This document shows, in pieces, positions 1 through 8,264 of a stretch of DNA of 25,125 nucleotides. The DNA lies in IMG/VR virus record IMGVR_UViG_3300025093_000112, positions 1 through 25,125 of that record; one strand, given 5' to 3'. Origin of the DNA: a virus. The translations under genes and the position numbers were made by a program. The number at the start of each line of letters is the position of its first letter. Positions within the stretch are counted from its first letter, which is position 1. Below the pieces are notes generated by a model that did not search any database, was not told where the DNA came from, and saw only the letters and a program-made list of their open reading frames with translations.

Positions 1-158
1 AATCCGTTGATGAAACAAAAACATTTGTAAAATGGGAAGGAGAAACAACACCAGCAAGTGTTGATTCATTAACAACTAAAGAAGGGCCTTATCATTATCA
101 AGATATGTTAACAATATTATCGGGTTCGGAATGGACACCTGAAGAAACACCTGAATAA
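1..158 (+). CDS. 3' end of a structural or fibre-type gene (partial)
   Basis: The reading frame that starts at base 3 stays open from the window edge to a TAA at 156-158 and encodes the last 51 residues of a protein. The visible tail is acidic and Thr-rich and ends in EETPE. It contains a segment reading PYHYQDMLTIL and shows no domain I recognise. The stop is followed after one base by the ATG of the LamG-like gene, so the two are probably co-transcribed and translationally coupled. By context it is likely another tail-fibre or surface protein, but the visible part does not prove that. Confidence 0.6.
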   Translation, partial: SVDETKTFVKWEGETTPASVDSLTTKEGPYHYQDMLTILSGSEWTPEETPE

Positions 159-159
159 T

Positions 160-933
160 ATGTCAGTTGTAGGAGGACCAAGATTATCAACAATACCTTT
201 CGATAAAACTTCACTTTTATACGACGGTACGGATGATTATGTAATAAATACAGTTGCATTTGATACAATAGCATCTGACCCTGGTTTTGGTGCTGACCGT
301 AAATGGTCAGTTGTGTTTTGGCTAAAAGTAGACAATCTTACTGCAACTCAACAAATATACTCAATAAATGATATTAGTGGAAATAATGTACAAGTTTTAT
401 CATTAGGTACTGATGGTAAATTACAAGCGTTTATGGCAGGCTCAGGATCGAATTGGACAAGAAGTCCAGTTGGTGCTATCGCTATAGGAAATTGGTATCT
501 TGTATCAATGGTTTATGATGGGACTCTAGGCAGGTATACAAGACAAAAAGTATATGTGGATGCTGATCGTACAGGTGCAACAAGTAATTTCTTTAATGGT
601 GTTTATTCACAAAGTAATACTATTACTTTAGGTGCAACCTTTGCCTTAAACAATAATTTAGGGGGTAATTTAAATGAGTTTGCGTTATGGTATGGAACTG
701 CATTAACACAAACTCAATTAGAAAGTATATATAATTCAGGAGGTCCCGCTTTAGACTTAACTACAATTTCCGGGCTACCCACCCCTACAAATTGGTTTAG
801 ATCAGAAAATGCAGTATGGTCTGGTCCAGACCCAGGAGGTGAACATTATCTTATAGATGATGAAATGGGAACTGGAAAGAAAATTAGAACTAATAATATG
901 TTAGAGTCATCTAGAGTTAATGATGTACCTTAA
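160..933 (+). CDS. LamG/concanavalin A-like domain protein (virion adhesin candidate)
   Basis: The 257-residue product looks like a single LamG-type (Laminin_G_3) beta-jellyroll. The family hallmarks visible in order are the opening strand SLLYDGTDDYV (about residues 18-28), the central strand KWSVVFWLKVDN (about 48-59), a WYLVSMVYDGT strand (about 112-122), QKVYVDADRTGAT (about 129-141), and the closing block GNLNEFALWYGTALTQTQLESIY. In the family this last block ends in an alpha turn just after the sheet. Such domains bind glycans or proteins and are common in phage fibres and decoration proteins. No signal peptide is seen, as expected for a virion protein made in the cytoplasm. It begins one base after the previous stop and has no Shine-Dalgarno sequence. 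A role in host-surface binding is inferred. Confidence 0.8.
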   Translation: MSVVGGPRLSTIPFDKTSLLYDGTDDYVINTVAFDTIASDPGFGADRKWSVVFWLKVDNLTATQQIYSINDISGNNVQVLSLGTDGKLQAFMAGSGSNWTRSPVGAIAIGNWYLVSMVYDGTLGRYTRQKVYVDADRTGATSNFFNGVYSQSNTITLGATFALNNNLGGNLNEFALWYGTALTQTQLESIYNSGGPALDLTTISGLPTPTNWFRSENAVWSGPDPGGEHYLIDDEMGTGKKIRTNNMLESSRVNDVP

Positions 934-935
934 TA

Positions 936-942
936 TATTTAT
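936..942 (+). promoter_or_regulatory. TATTTAT promoter-like motif upstream of the 974 gene
   Basis: TATTTAT is followed by ATATAAAATAAAA and lies 31 bases before the ATG at 974. It is one member of a strand-matched set of similar boxes found upstream of most transcription-unit starts here. Confidence 0.45.
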
Positions 943-973
943 ATATAAAATAAAAACTTATATAATATAAATT

Positions 974-1420
974 ATGGCAAATGAATTTGTAGTTAAAAAT
1001 GGTTTGATATCTCAAGGTAACGTACAAGTTGATAGTAACTTAAATGTTACAGGACAAATAGATGCCGGTTCTGGTACTATTCTAACTTTAGGTGCTGATG
1101 ATTTTGAAATTAGCGGTTATATTAAAAAAACAGGATCAGTTACTGTAAATACAACATCAGCTAGTACTGAAGGTGTTTCTATTTTGAAAGTATCAGGAAC
1201 AAGTAATCCTGAAAGTTTTAATTTAGCAGATGGGTTAGATGGTCAAAGATTGACAGTATATAGTAGTGAAGGTACGTTTGGTAGGACTACGATTAGACCA
1301 ATTAGTAGCTCAGGTTGGAGTTCATTTGAAATAACGGCAGTCGGAGACTGTATAGATTTAATTTATGACTCAACAGCAGGTTGGATTGTAACTGGAAATA
1401 GAGGAGGGACGGTTACATAA
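974..1420 (+). CDS. Fibre or decoration-type beta-rich structural protein
   Basis: This 148-residue protein begins MANEFVVKNGLISQGNV. That opening resembles the repeated 'shaft' start of phage fibre and head-fibre proteins, where a short strand is followed by Gly/Asn-rich beta repeats. Residues 1-50 look like triple-beta shaft material. The rest is a beta-rich Ser/Thr/Gly domain ending in DLIYDSTAGWIVTGNRGG, a terminal strand pattern (hydrophobic-D-x-W-x-V) common in trimeric phage fibre caps. No catalytic motif is present. It stands alone behind its own promoter-like box and is followed by the glycosyltransferases. The family is recalled rather than searched, so the exact role (short fibre, decoration or whisker) is open. 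Confidence 0.5.
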   Translation: MANEFVVKNGLISQGNVQVDSNLNVTGQIDAGSGTILTLGADDFEISGYIKKTGSVTVNTTSASTEGVSILKVSGTSNPESFNLADGLDGQRLTVYSSEGTFGRTTIRPISSSGWSSFEITAVGDCIDLIYDSTAGWIVTGNRGGTVT

Positions 1421-1458
1421 TTAGTTTATTTTTTCAAATTCATAATTAATATTTCTAT

Positions 1459-2706
1459 ATGAAAATTTTTATACAAATTGCGTCATATAGAGATCCACAA
1501 TTAGTACCAACAATAGAAAGTTGTATATCTAACGCAAAAAACCCAAATAATCTAGTTTTTGGAATATGTAGACAGTATCACCCAGAAGATGGTTTTGATG
1601 ATTTATCTAAATATAAAAATGATAATCGATTTAGAATTTTAGATGTTATATACACAGCAACAACTGGTGTGTGTTGGGCTAGAAATCAAGTACAACAACT
1701 ATATGAAAATGAAGAGTACACCTTACAAATAGACTCTCATATGCGATTTGAAAAAAATTGGGATGATACTCTTATTAATATGGTTATTGATTTACAAAAA
1801 CAAGGTTATAAAAAACCATTATTAACTGGATATGTTTCTTCTTTTGACCCAGAAAATGACCCAGAAGATAGAGTTACCGACCCTTGGAGGATGACGTTTG
1901 ATAGGTTTACACCAGAAGGTGTTGTATTCTTTTTGCCAGAAGTTATACCAGATTGGAAAAGTTTAAAGTCACCAATATCTGCTAGATTCTACTCGGCACA
2001 TTTTTGTTTTACTTTAGGACAATTTTCAAAAGAAGTACAACACGATCCCGACTATTATTTTCATGGTGAAGAAATATCAATAAGCGTTAGAGCTTTTACA
2101 CATGGTTATGATTTATTTCATCCACATAAAGTTGTTATTTGGCATGAATATACTAGAAAAAATAGAATAAAACAATGGGACGATAATAAAAGTTGGTGGA
2201 AAAAGAACGAATCTTCACACGAAAAAAATAGAAAAGTTCTTGGTGTAGATGGAGAATCTTTAGATGGTGATCTTGGTATTTATGGTTTTGGTAGTGAAAG
2301 AACAATTAAGGATTATGAAAAATACGCAGGAATTAAATTTTCTAATAGGTCTGTACAACAATATACCTTAGATAAAAAATACCCACCAAACCCATATAGT
2401 TTTAAAAACGAAAAAGAATGGGAAGATAGTTTTTTATCAATTTTTAAACACTGTATTGATATCTCTTTTGATTTGGTACCTGAAGATGATTATGATTTTT
2501 GGGTTGTCGCTTTTCATAACGAAAAGGACGAAACAATATATAGACAAGACGCAGATATTAATGAGATAAATAATGTTAAAAAAGATAAGGATGGTTATTG
2601 TAAACTATGGAGAGAGTTTACAACTGGTGAAAAACCAAAATATTGGATTGTTTGGCCACACTCAAAATCAAAAGGATGGCATGATAGAATACGAGGTGAA
2701 TTATGA
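1459..2706 (+). CDS. GlcNAc-transferase-like glycosyltransferase (PF11397 type)
   Basis: The 415-residue product matches the Glyco_tranf_GlcNAc family, whose members transfer GlcNAc from UDP-GlcNAc onto hydroxyl groups of proteins. Visible landmarks are the start FIQIASYRDPQLVPTI (about residues 4-19), ARNQVQQLY (about 74-82), LQIDSHMRF (about 89-97, with D92 and H94 in the place of the metal-binding DXD), and the acceptor-side block HFCFTLGQF ... YFHGEEISISVRAFTHGYD, with the GEE triplet near 203-205 and WHEYTR near 228-233. Residues from about 310 on form an extra C-terminal domain of unknown role. There is no signal or membrane segment, so it should act in the host cytoplasm. Its stop overlaps the next ATG (ATGA). 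Likely targets are phage surface proteins, but that is inference. Confidence 0.85.
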   Translation: MKIFIQIASYRDPQLVPTIESCISNAKNPNNLVFGICRQYHPEDGFDDLSKYKNDNRFRILDVIYTATTGVCWARNQVQQLYENEEYTLQIDSHMRFEKNWDDTLINMVIDLQKQGYKKPLLTGYVSSFDPENDPEDRVTDPWRMTFDRFTPEGVVFFLPEVIPDWKSLKSPISARFYSAHFCFTLGQFSKEVQHDPDYYFHGEEISISVRAFTHGYDLFHPHKVVIWHEYTRKNRIKQWDDNKSWWKKNESSHEKNRKVLGVDGESLDGDLGIYGFGSERTIKDYEKYAGIKFSNRSVQQYTLDKKYPPNPYSFKNEKEWEDSFLSIFKHCIDISFDLVPEDDYDFWVVAFHNEKDETIYRQDADINEINNVKKDKDGYCKLWREFTTGEKPKYWIVWPHSKSKGWHDRIRGEL

Positions 2707-4376
2707 TTACATTAGTAACTGGTTTATGGGATATTGGTAGAGGTGATTTAAACGAGGGTTGGTCTAGATCATTCAACCACTATTTAGAAAAATTTTTAGA
2801 TTTATTAAAAGTTAAAAACAATATGATAATTTTTGGTGATCAAGAATTAAAAGATTTTGTTTTTAAATATCGTGACAAAAAAACAACACAATTTATATTA
2901 AGAGACATTAATTGGTTTAAAAATAATGAGTTCTATGACAAAATTCAAAAAATTAGAACTAACCCTTCTTGGTATAATCAAGTTGGGTGGCTAGGCGAAT
3001 CAACTCAGGCAAAATTAGAACTATACAATCCGCTTGTTATGTCTAAAATGTTCTTACTAAATGACGCAAAACTTTTAGATAAATTTGATTCAGACTTAAT
3101 GTATTGGATTGATGGTGGTATTACAAACACTGTAAATATTGGTTATTTTACAAATGATAATGTTTTAGATAAATTACCAAAATTATTAAATAATTTTTCA
3201 TTTATATGTTTTCCATATAAAGCGGAGAAAGAAGTTCATGGGTTTAACTATAAAAAAATGTGTGAACTATCTAACACAAAAACAAATATAGTTGCTAGAG
3301 GTGGTTTTTTTGGTGGTAATAAGGAATCGATTTCAGAAATGAACAACCTTTATTATAGCCTTATGTTAGAAACACTAAGTCAAGGTTATATGGGAACAGA
3401 AGAGTCTTTATTTACAATTTTATTACATTTATACCCAGAAATAATTAATTATTGTGAAATAGAATCAAATGGTTTAGTTTATAAATTTTTTGAAGATGTT
3501 AAAAACAATAAGTTAATAGTTAAAAACATTAATCAAAAAAAAATAGATTTTAAAAATCAAAATGGTGATGTTGGATTATATGTAATAACATTTAATTCAC
3601 CAAAACAATTTGAAACCCTAGTAAATTCTATGTTAGAATATGACTCAAATTTTTTAACTAATACAAAAAAGTTTTTACTAGACAACTCAACAGATTTAAG
3701 TACAACACCAAAATACAAAAGTCTTTGTGAAAAATATGATTTTAAACATATAAAAAAAGATAATATTGGTATAACAGGTGGTAGACAATTTATTGCAGAA
3801 CATTTTCACAATGAAGAAAATTTATCTTACTATTATTTCTTTGAAGACGATATGTTTTTTATTAAAAAAGAAAATCAAAGTACTTGTAAAAATGGTTTTA
3901 ATCGAAACGTAAAAGATTTATTTAAAAAATCTTTAAAGATAATAAAAAAAGAAAATTTTGATTTTTTAAAATTAAACTTTACTGAATTTTTTGGCTGCCA
4001 TACAACACAATGGGCGTGGTATAACACACCTCAAAATTTTAGAAAAAAACACTGGGTTAAAAAACCAAACTTACCAAAAACTGGATATGATCCAAATGCA
4101 CCAAACCTAGAGTTTAAAAATATAAAATCTTTAGATGGTATTGCTTATGCTAGTGGTGAGATTTATTTATCTAATTGGCCAATAGTTTTAAGTAAATTAG
4201 GTAACTATAATTGTTATATTAAAACAAAATTTAAAAATCCATATGAGCAGACACTAATGAGTCATTGTTTCCAAGAAACAATCAAGGGAAATATTAAACC
4301 AGGTTTATTATTATTAACGCCAACAGAACATACTAGATTTGATTTTTATCCATCTGAATTAAGAAAAGAATGTTAA
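2703..4376 (+). CDS. Two-domain glycosyltransferase (HtrL/YibB-like plus GT-A-like)
   Basis: This 557-residue protein appears to hold two catalytic modules. Residues 1 to about 270 resemble the HtrL/YibB (WlaTC) family: the start is TLVTGLWDIGRGD, then comes the signature KLELYNPLVMSKMFLL (about 104-119), YWIDGGI (about 134-140), RGGFFGG, and MGTEESLFTILLHLYP. Residues from about 285 to the end look like a second GT-A fold: a first strand GLYVITFNSP, then FLLDNSTD, GITGGRQFIAEHF, and YYFFEDDMFF, whose EDD is a plausible metal-binding site. The gene overlaps its upstream partner by four bases (ATGA), so the pair is co-translated. The two genes could build a two- or three-sugar chain. Sugar specificity cannot be read from the sequence. 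The N-terminal assignment is firmer than the C-terminal one. Confidence 0.75.
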   Translation: MITLVTGLWDIGRGDLNEGWSRSFNHYLEKFLDLLKVKNNMIIFGDQELKDFVFKYRDKKTTQFILRDINWFKNNEFYDKIQKIRTNPSWYNQVGWLGESTQAKLELYNPLVMSKMFLLNDAKLLDKFDSDLMYWIDGGITNTVNIGYFTNDNVLDKLPKLLNNFSFICFPYKAEKEVHGFNYKKMCELSNTKTNIVARGGFFGGNKESISEMNNLYYSLMLETLSQGYMGTEESLFTILLHLYPEIINYCEIESNGLVYKFFEDVKNNKLIVKNINQKKIDFKNQNGDVGLYVITFNSPKQFETLVNSMLEYDSNFLTNTKKFLLDNSTDLSTTPKYKSLCEKYDFKHIKKDNIGITGGRQFIAEHFHNEENLSYYYFFEDDMFFIKKENQSTCKNGFNRNVKDLFKKSLKIIKKENFDFLKLNFTEFFGCHTTQWAWYNTPQNFRKKHWVKKPNLPKTGYDPNAPNLEFKNIKSLDGIAYASGEIYLSNWPIVLSKLGNYNCYIKTKFKNPYEQTLMSHCFQETIKGNIKPGLLLLTPTEHTRFDFYPSELRKEC

Positions 4377-4382
4377 TTAATA

Positions 4383-4389
4383 TATTTAT
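4383..4389 (+). promoter_or_regulatory. TATTTAT promoter-like motif upstream of the 4403 start
   Basis: TATTTATATTAAAAACATTA sits immediately before ATG 4403, 13 bases from the box. It falls inside the extra codons that would be translated from ATG 4370, which favours 4403 as the true start. Confidence 0.45.
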
Positions 4390-4402
4390 ATTAAAAACAT
4401 TA

Positions 4403-4876
4403 ATGGAATTCTTTATCAAAAAAAACGCAACATTACCACTACTTAAAATGCAAGTTGTTAAAGATGGTAGAAGCACATATAATAATATGATGAATTTAAT
4501 TGAGTCTTCTGCAATATTTTTTTCTATGATTGATACTGAGACTGGTGTACCAAAAATAAACACTAGACCTGCTGGGATAACAAAAAAAACAATGATTGAC
4601 CCAGAAGCTAAAGACGAATATTATGTCTATTATCAGTTTACAAATACAGATACAAAAAAACCAGGAAGATATGAAGGACAATTTTTATTTAGAAGTGATG
4701 AAGGAACTTTAATTCTACCAATAAGAGAAAGTTTGTTTATTAATATTCAAGAAAGTTTTGTCGCAAACAATTTAGATTATGATAGTTGTTATACAATAGA
4801 ATTCCCTTGTTGTGTTACAACACCATCAAATTTTGTAACAACAACTACAACAACAATATGTTATCCTATAATATAA
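4403..4876 (+). CDS. BppU-like structural protein with a C-terminal Thr run
   Basis: The frame is open from ATG 4370 (168 residues). I prefer ATG 4403 (157 residues), because the first 11 codons are A/T-rich leader holding the promoter-like box and the product then starts MEFFIKKNATLPLL. The core resembles the Ig-like N-terminal domain of baseplate upper proteins (BppU): a hydrophobic strand, IFFSMIDTETGVPKIN, then EYYVYYQFTNTDT, PGRYEGQFLF, and a final strand LPIRESLFINIQ. The C-terminus carries six Thr residues in a row (DNA 4838-4855) between VTTPSNFV and ICYPII, close to Cys residues. The same Thr-run/CY pattern occurs in the tail sheath. Its role is probably virion surface or baseplate. 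The fold call is from memory. Confidence 0.5.
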   Translation: MEFFIKKNATLPLLKMQVVKDGRSTYNNMMNLIESSAIFFSMIDTETGVPKINTRPAGITKKTMIDPEAKDEYYVYYQFTNTDTKKPGRYEGQFLFRSDEGTLILPIRESLFINIQESFVANNLDYDSCYTIEFPCCVTTPSNFVTTTTTTICYPII

Positions 4877-4902
4877 TTTGACAATTTAGAAATCATATAA
4901 TA

Positions 4903-4909
4903 TATTTAT
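4903..4909 (+). promoter_or_regulatory. TATTTAT promoter-like motif upstream of the polymerase leader
   Basis: ATATATTTATC lies 12 bases before the leader ATG at 4922 and just before the Shine-Dalgarno sequence. It would drive the leader ORF and the DNA polymerase. Confidence 0.4.
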
Positions 4910-4910
4910 C

Positions 4911-4918
4911 AAGGAAGG
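4911..4918 (+). promoter_or_regulatory. Strong Shine-Dalgarno AAGGAAGG
   Basis: AAGGAAGG ends 3 bases before ATG 4922. It is the only strong Shine-Dalgarno sequence I found before a start in this window. It serves the 16-codon leader rather than the polymerase ATG at 4969, which has none of its own. Confidence 0.6.
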
Positions 4919-4921
4919 TAA

Positions 4922-4972
4922 ATGTCATCAAAAAGTGTGGCAGCAAATGGACCAAGAAAAATATATTTATGA
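4922..4972 (+). CDS. 16-codon leader ORF coupled to DNA polymerase
   Basis: ATG 4922 opens a frame encoding MSSKSVAANGPRKIYL and stops at TGA 4970-4972. That stop overlaps the polymerase ATG (4969-4971) as ATGA. The leader has a strong Shine-Dalgarno sequence, while the polymerase start has only A/T-rich leader codons in front of it. Ribosomes ending on the leader could re-initiate on the polymerase. A translated leader would be a way to set polymerase dosage. T4 gp43 is known to control its own translation through an operator next to its start, but I see no matching hairpin here. It could instead be the remnant of a longer gene. Coding by the leader is unproven. Confidence 0.4.
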   Translation: MSSKSVAANGPRKIYL

Positions 4973-7896
4973 TAACAAAAGAAGAAATTAAATCATTTCT
5001 AGAGGGAAATGATCCAGAAGAACACATAGTATCGGTAGAGTTCGATTATCAATCAGACCACATATATAAAATCAAAGAAATTCCAGGAAAAGGTAAAAGT
5101 ATTGTTAGAGATAGTCTAATAGCGTTTGCTTGGGTTGGTGACTTAAGGGGTCTCAACTTTTATCAAAATTCTAAAGCTTTACAAAAAGAAGCTATGTCAA
5201 AGTATGGAATTATGATAGAAAAATTAAGAACTGATGGTAATGAACAACTAGAAAATGGTTTAAAATTTATAGTTAAATCATTAAAAGGTTATAGAACATT
5301 AAATCAATTTTTTAAAGATGGTGGTATTGACCCTTGGGACAAAGAAGTTAGAAGTAGATTTTTAATGTTAACCCCAGTCGAACAATACCTAATGTCAAAA
5401 GAAAAAAGATTATTCAAAGGGTTTGATGAATATAATGATATTACAAGATTAGTATTTGACCTTGAAACTACATCACTAGAACCAAAAGATGGTAGGATTT
5501 TTATGATTGGTCTTAAAACAAATAAAGGATATAAAAAAGTAATTGAGTGTTCTAACGAAGACGAAGAGAGGAGAGGTCTTGCTGAGTTCTTTAATATAAT
5601 AGATGAACTCAAACCATCAATTATTTCAGGTTACAATTCAGCAAACTTCGACTGGTATTGGATTTATGAAAGATGTAAAATGTTAAATTTAGACATTAAA
5701 AAAATCGCAAAGACATTAAATCAAAAAAGAACAATATCACAAAGAGATTCAATCCTTAAGTTAGGAAATGAAATTGAAGATTACACCCAAACTAGAATGT
5801 GGGGTTATAATATTATAGATATTATACATTCAGTACGTAGAGCGCAAGCAATCGATTCAAGTATTAAGGAAGCGGGTCTTAAGTACATTACAAAATATAT
5901 TGGTGCTGAAGCTTCTGATCGAGTTTATATTGACCATAATAAAATTGGCTCAATGTATAAAGAAAAGGAAGATTATTGGTTAAACATAGAAAATGGAAAA
6001 TACAAATTAGTTGGTAGTGACACAAGAGTAGATGAGGTTTGTAATAGAAGAAACGATGTTTATATTAAAACAACAGGAGACGACATTGTTGAAAGGTATC
6101 TTGATGATGACCTTGAGGAAACCCTATTAGTTGATGAAGAATACAACCAAGGTTCATTCTTACTTGTTTCTTTAGTTCCAACAACATATGAAAGAGTTGC
6201 AACAATGGGAACTGCAACAATTTGGAAAATGGTAATGTTAGCTTGGTCATATAAAAATGGATTAGCAATTCCCGCAAGAAAAGAAAAAAGAAACTTTGTT
6301 GGGGGACTATCAAGACTATTAAAAACTGGATATTCAAAAGACGTTCTAAAATTAGATTACTCTTCTCTATACCCATCAATACAATTGGTTCACGATGTTT
6401 TTCCAGATTCAGACATTACAGGTGCGATGAAAGGTTTGTTATCTTACTTTAGAGATACCCGTATTACATATAAAAATCTAGCAGAAGAATATAAAAGTAT
6501 TGATAGTAAACAATCAAAATCTTTTGGTAGAAAACAATTACCTATTAAGATTTTTATTAACTCATTATTTGGTGCATTATCAGCGCCACAGGTATTTCCT
6601 TGGGGTGATATGAATATGGGAGAACAAATTACTTGTACTGGTAGACAATACTTAAGACAAATGTTAAAGTTTTTTAACAAAAAAGGTTATACACCACTTG
6701 TTTGTGATACAGATGGTATGAACTTTTCATTACCAGAAGGTGGTGTTGATGATAGAACTTATACTGGTAGAGGTTTAAATTGGTTAGTTAAAGAAGGTAA
6801 AGTTTATAATGGGTATGATGCGGATGTAGCAGAATTTAATGATATGTTTATGAGAGGGGCTATGGGTCTTGATTGTGATGGAACTTGGCAGTCTTGTATA
6901 AATCTAGCTAGAAAGAATTATGCAACATTAGAACATAATGGAAAAATGAAACTAACAGGAAATACTATTAAATCAAAAAGAATGCCAAAGTATATTGAGG
7001 TTTTTCTAGATAAGGGGGCTAAATTATTACTTAGTGGTAATGGACAAGGATTTATAGAATGGTATTATGAATACTTACAAAAGATTTTTGACCAAAAAAT
7101 ACCACTAATGGAAATTGCAAATAAAGCAAAAGTTAAACAATCAATAGAGGATTACATTAAAAGAAGTAAAACAAGAACAAAAGCAGGTTCTTTAATGTCA
7201 AGACAAGCACATATGGAATTAGCTATGAAAGAAGGTTTAAATGTTAATTTAGGTGATGTAATTTATTATGTTAATAATGGTACTAGAGCATCCCATGGTG
7301 ATGTACAAAAAGTTAATAGACCAAAAAAAGGATGGAATGATGATCAAATAAAACTATTTTTTTCTGAAAATGAAAAATCAGATTATAAGAATAAAGAAAA
7401 ATTTCTATTAGAAAATGGATGGGAAAAGTCTTGGTCAGAAGATAATTGGGTTCGTAGTGACGCTAAAAATAAAGAAGCTAATACTGGTATACCAACAGAT
7501 ATGGCATATAGACTCACTAGTACTGATTCAGTTGTAAAACTTAATTGTTATAGAATTGACCCATCACAATTAGAAAGTAATCCAAATATGACAGGTGAAT
7601 ACAATGTACCTAGAGCAATTGTTACTTTTAATAAAAGAGTAGAACCATTACTTGTTGTTTTTAAAGAAGAAATTAGAAATAGTATTTTAGTTAAAAACCC
7701 AGAAGAAAGACCATTCTTTACAAAACAACAATGTGAATTAATAAATGGACTTCCATTTAAACCAGGAGATCAAGATGATGTTGATAAAGATTTATTAACA
7801 ATGGAAAAGGGTGAAGTTGAATTTTGGAAAAACGTTGGTATAAATCCTGATTATATGTATGAGTTAGCAGATAGTGGATGGGAAACCCACGTTTAA
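4969..7896 (+). CDS. 43: Family B DNA polymerase (T4 gp43-like replicative polymerase)
   Basis: This is the phage replicative DNA polymerase with 3'-5' proofreading, 975 residues, near the usual size for gp43-like enzymes (T4 gp43 is 898). Exonuclease motifs: Exo I FDLETTSLEP (D164, E166), Exo II YNSANFD (about 222-228), and a probable Exo III around ERYLDDDLEET (about 375-385). Polymerase motifs: A, LKLDYSSLYPSI (about 460-471); B, KIFINSLFGALSA (about 527-539); C, VCDTDGMNF (about 578-586), with DTDG where DTDS is commonest. All catalytic Asp residues of motifs A and C are present, so the enzyme should be active. The start lacks a Shine-Dalgarno sequence and overlaps the leader stop. Its stop shares TTAA with the convergent gene at 7893. 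The N-terminal 150 residues are unlike T4 in detail. Confidence 0.97.
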   Translation: MITKEEIKSFLEGNDPEEHIVSVEFDYQSDHIYKIKEIPGKGKSIVRDSLIAFAWVGDLRGLNFYQNSKALQKEAMSKYGIMIEKLRTDGNEQLENGLKFIVKSLKGYRTLNQFFKDGGIDPWDKEVRSRFLMLTPVEQYLMSKEKRLFKGFDEYNDITRLVFDLETTSLEPKDGRIFMIGLKTNKGYKKVIECSNEDEERRGLAEFFNIIDELKPSIISGYNSANFDWYWIYERCKMLNLDIKKIAKTLNQKRTISQRDSILKLGNEIEDYTQTRMWGYNIIDIIHSVRRAQAIDSSIKEAGLKYITKYIGAEASDRVYIDHNKIGSMYKEKEDYWLNIENGKYKLVGSDTRVDEVCNRRNDVYIKTTGDDIVERYLDDDLEETLLVDEEYNQGSFLLVSLVPTTYERVATMGTATIWKMVMLAWSYKNGLAIPARKEKRNFVGGLSRLLKTGYSKDVLKLDYSSLYPSIQLVHDVFPDSDITGAMKGLLSYFRDTRITYKNLAEEYKSIDSKQSKSFGRKQLPIKIFINSLFGALSAPQVFPWGDMNMGEQITCTGRQYLRQMLKFFNKKGYTPLVCDTDGMNFSLPEGGVDDRTYTGRGLNWLVKEGKVYNGYDADVAEFNDMFMRGAMGLDCDGTWQSCINLARKNYATLEHNGKMKLTGNTIKSKRMPKYIEVFLDKGAKLLLSGNGQGFIEWYYEYLQKIFDQKIPLMEIANKAKVKQSIEDYIKRSKTRTKAGSLMSRQAHMELAMKEGLNVNLGDVIYYVNNGTRASHGDVQKVNRPKKGWNDDQIKLFFSENEKSDYKNKEKFLLENGWEKSWSEDNWVRSDAKNKEANTGIPTDMAYRLTSTDSVVKLNCYRIDPSQLESNPNMTGEYNVPRAIVTFNKRVEPLLVVFKEEIRNSILVKNPEERPFFTKQQCELINGLPFKPGDQDDVDKDLLTMEKGEVEFWKNVGINPDYMYELADSGWETHV

Positions 7897-8264
7897 GAAA
7901 ACTTTAAACCATCACTAGATAAGATATACCAATTACCTTCTAGAAATTGAAACTGTACACAAGAACCTTTTTCTAGAAGTAGTTCATCCCACTCTTCGTC
8001 AATTAAACCAGTATCAGACTTAACCAATGTTGTTGTTAGAGATTTAATTGTTATTTTTTCATTCTTTGTAGAATCTAGGGTTACTTCTGATGACTCAACA
8101 TCTTTTACAATGGCTAGAACTTCTTCACCTGTATTATATAAACTTTCTCTAACAATTTTTTTAATTTCTTTAGGTAGTTCTTTTGGTGGCTCTGTTGTTA
8201 CAATAGTTTTTGTTTGATATTTAACAACGTTTTTTCTTGGCGTTATGTTATCAACATTCATCAT
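7893..8264 (-). CDS. Hypothetical small beta-rich protein, distal gene of the neck operon
   Basis: I do not recognise a family for this 123-residue protein. Residues 1-40 are Lys/Pro/Thr-rich and probably flexible. The rest is acidic and beta-rich and ends SCVQFQFLEGNWYILSSDG. This final strand pattern (hydrophobic-x-x-G-N-W-Y-hydrophobic) resembles the cap strands of phage fibre or decoration proteins and the end of the 974 gene product. Its ATG overlaps the stop of the gp13-like gene (ATGA on the minus strand), so the two are co-translated and it may act in the neck or head-tail joint. A second ATG follows the first directly. Its stop overlaps the polymerase stop in the palindrome TTAA, with no terminator hairpin visible. 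Confidence 0.7.
   Translation of the reverse strand: MMNVDNITPRKNVVKYQTKTIVTTEPPKELPKEIKKIVRESLYNTGEEVLAIVKDVESSEVTLDSTKNEKITIKSLTTTLVKSDTGLIDEEWDELLLEKGSCVQFQFLEGNWYILSSDGLKFS

Noticed and set aside
1459-4376. DNA-base glucosyltransferases of the T4 alpha/beta-GT type
   Set aside because: Motifs fit protein/glycan transferases (GlcNAc-type and HtrL/YibB-type), not T4 DNA glucosyltransferases.
4370-4402. ATG 4370 as the start of the BppU-like gene
   Set aside because: The first 11 codons encode A/T-rich leader containing the promoter-like box, and ATG 4403 gives a natural N-terminus. 4370 is not impossible.
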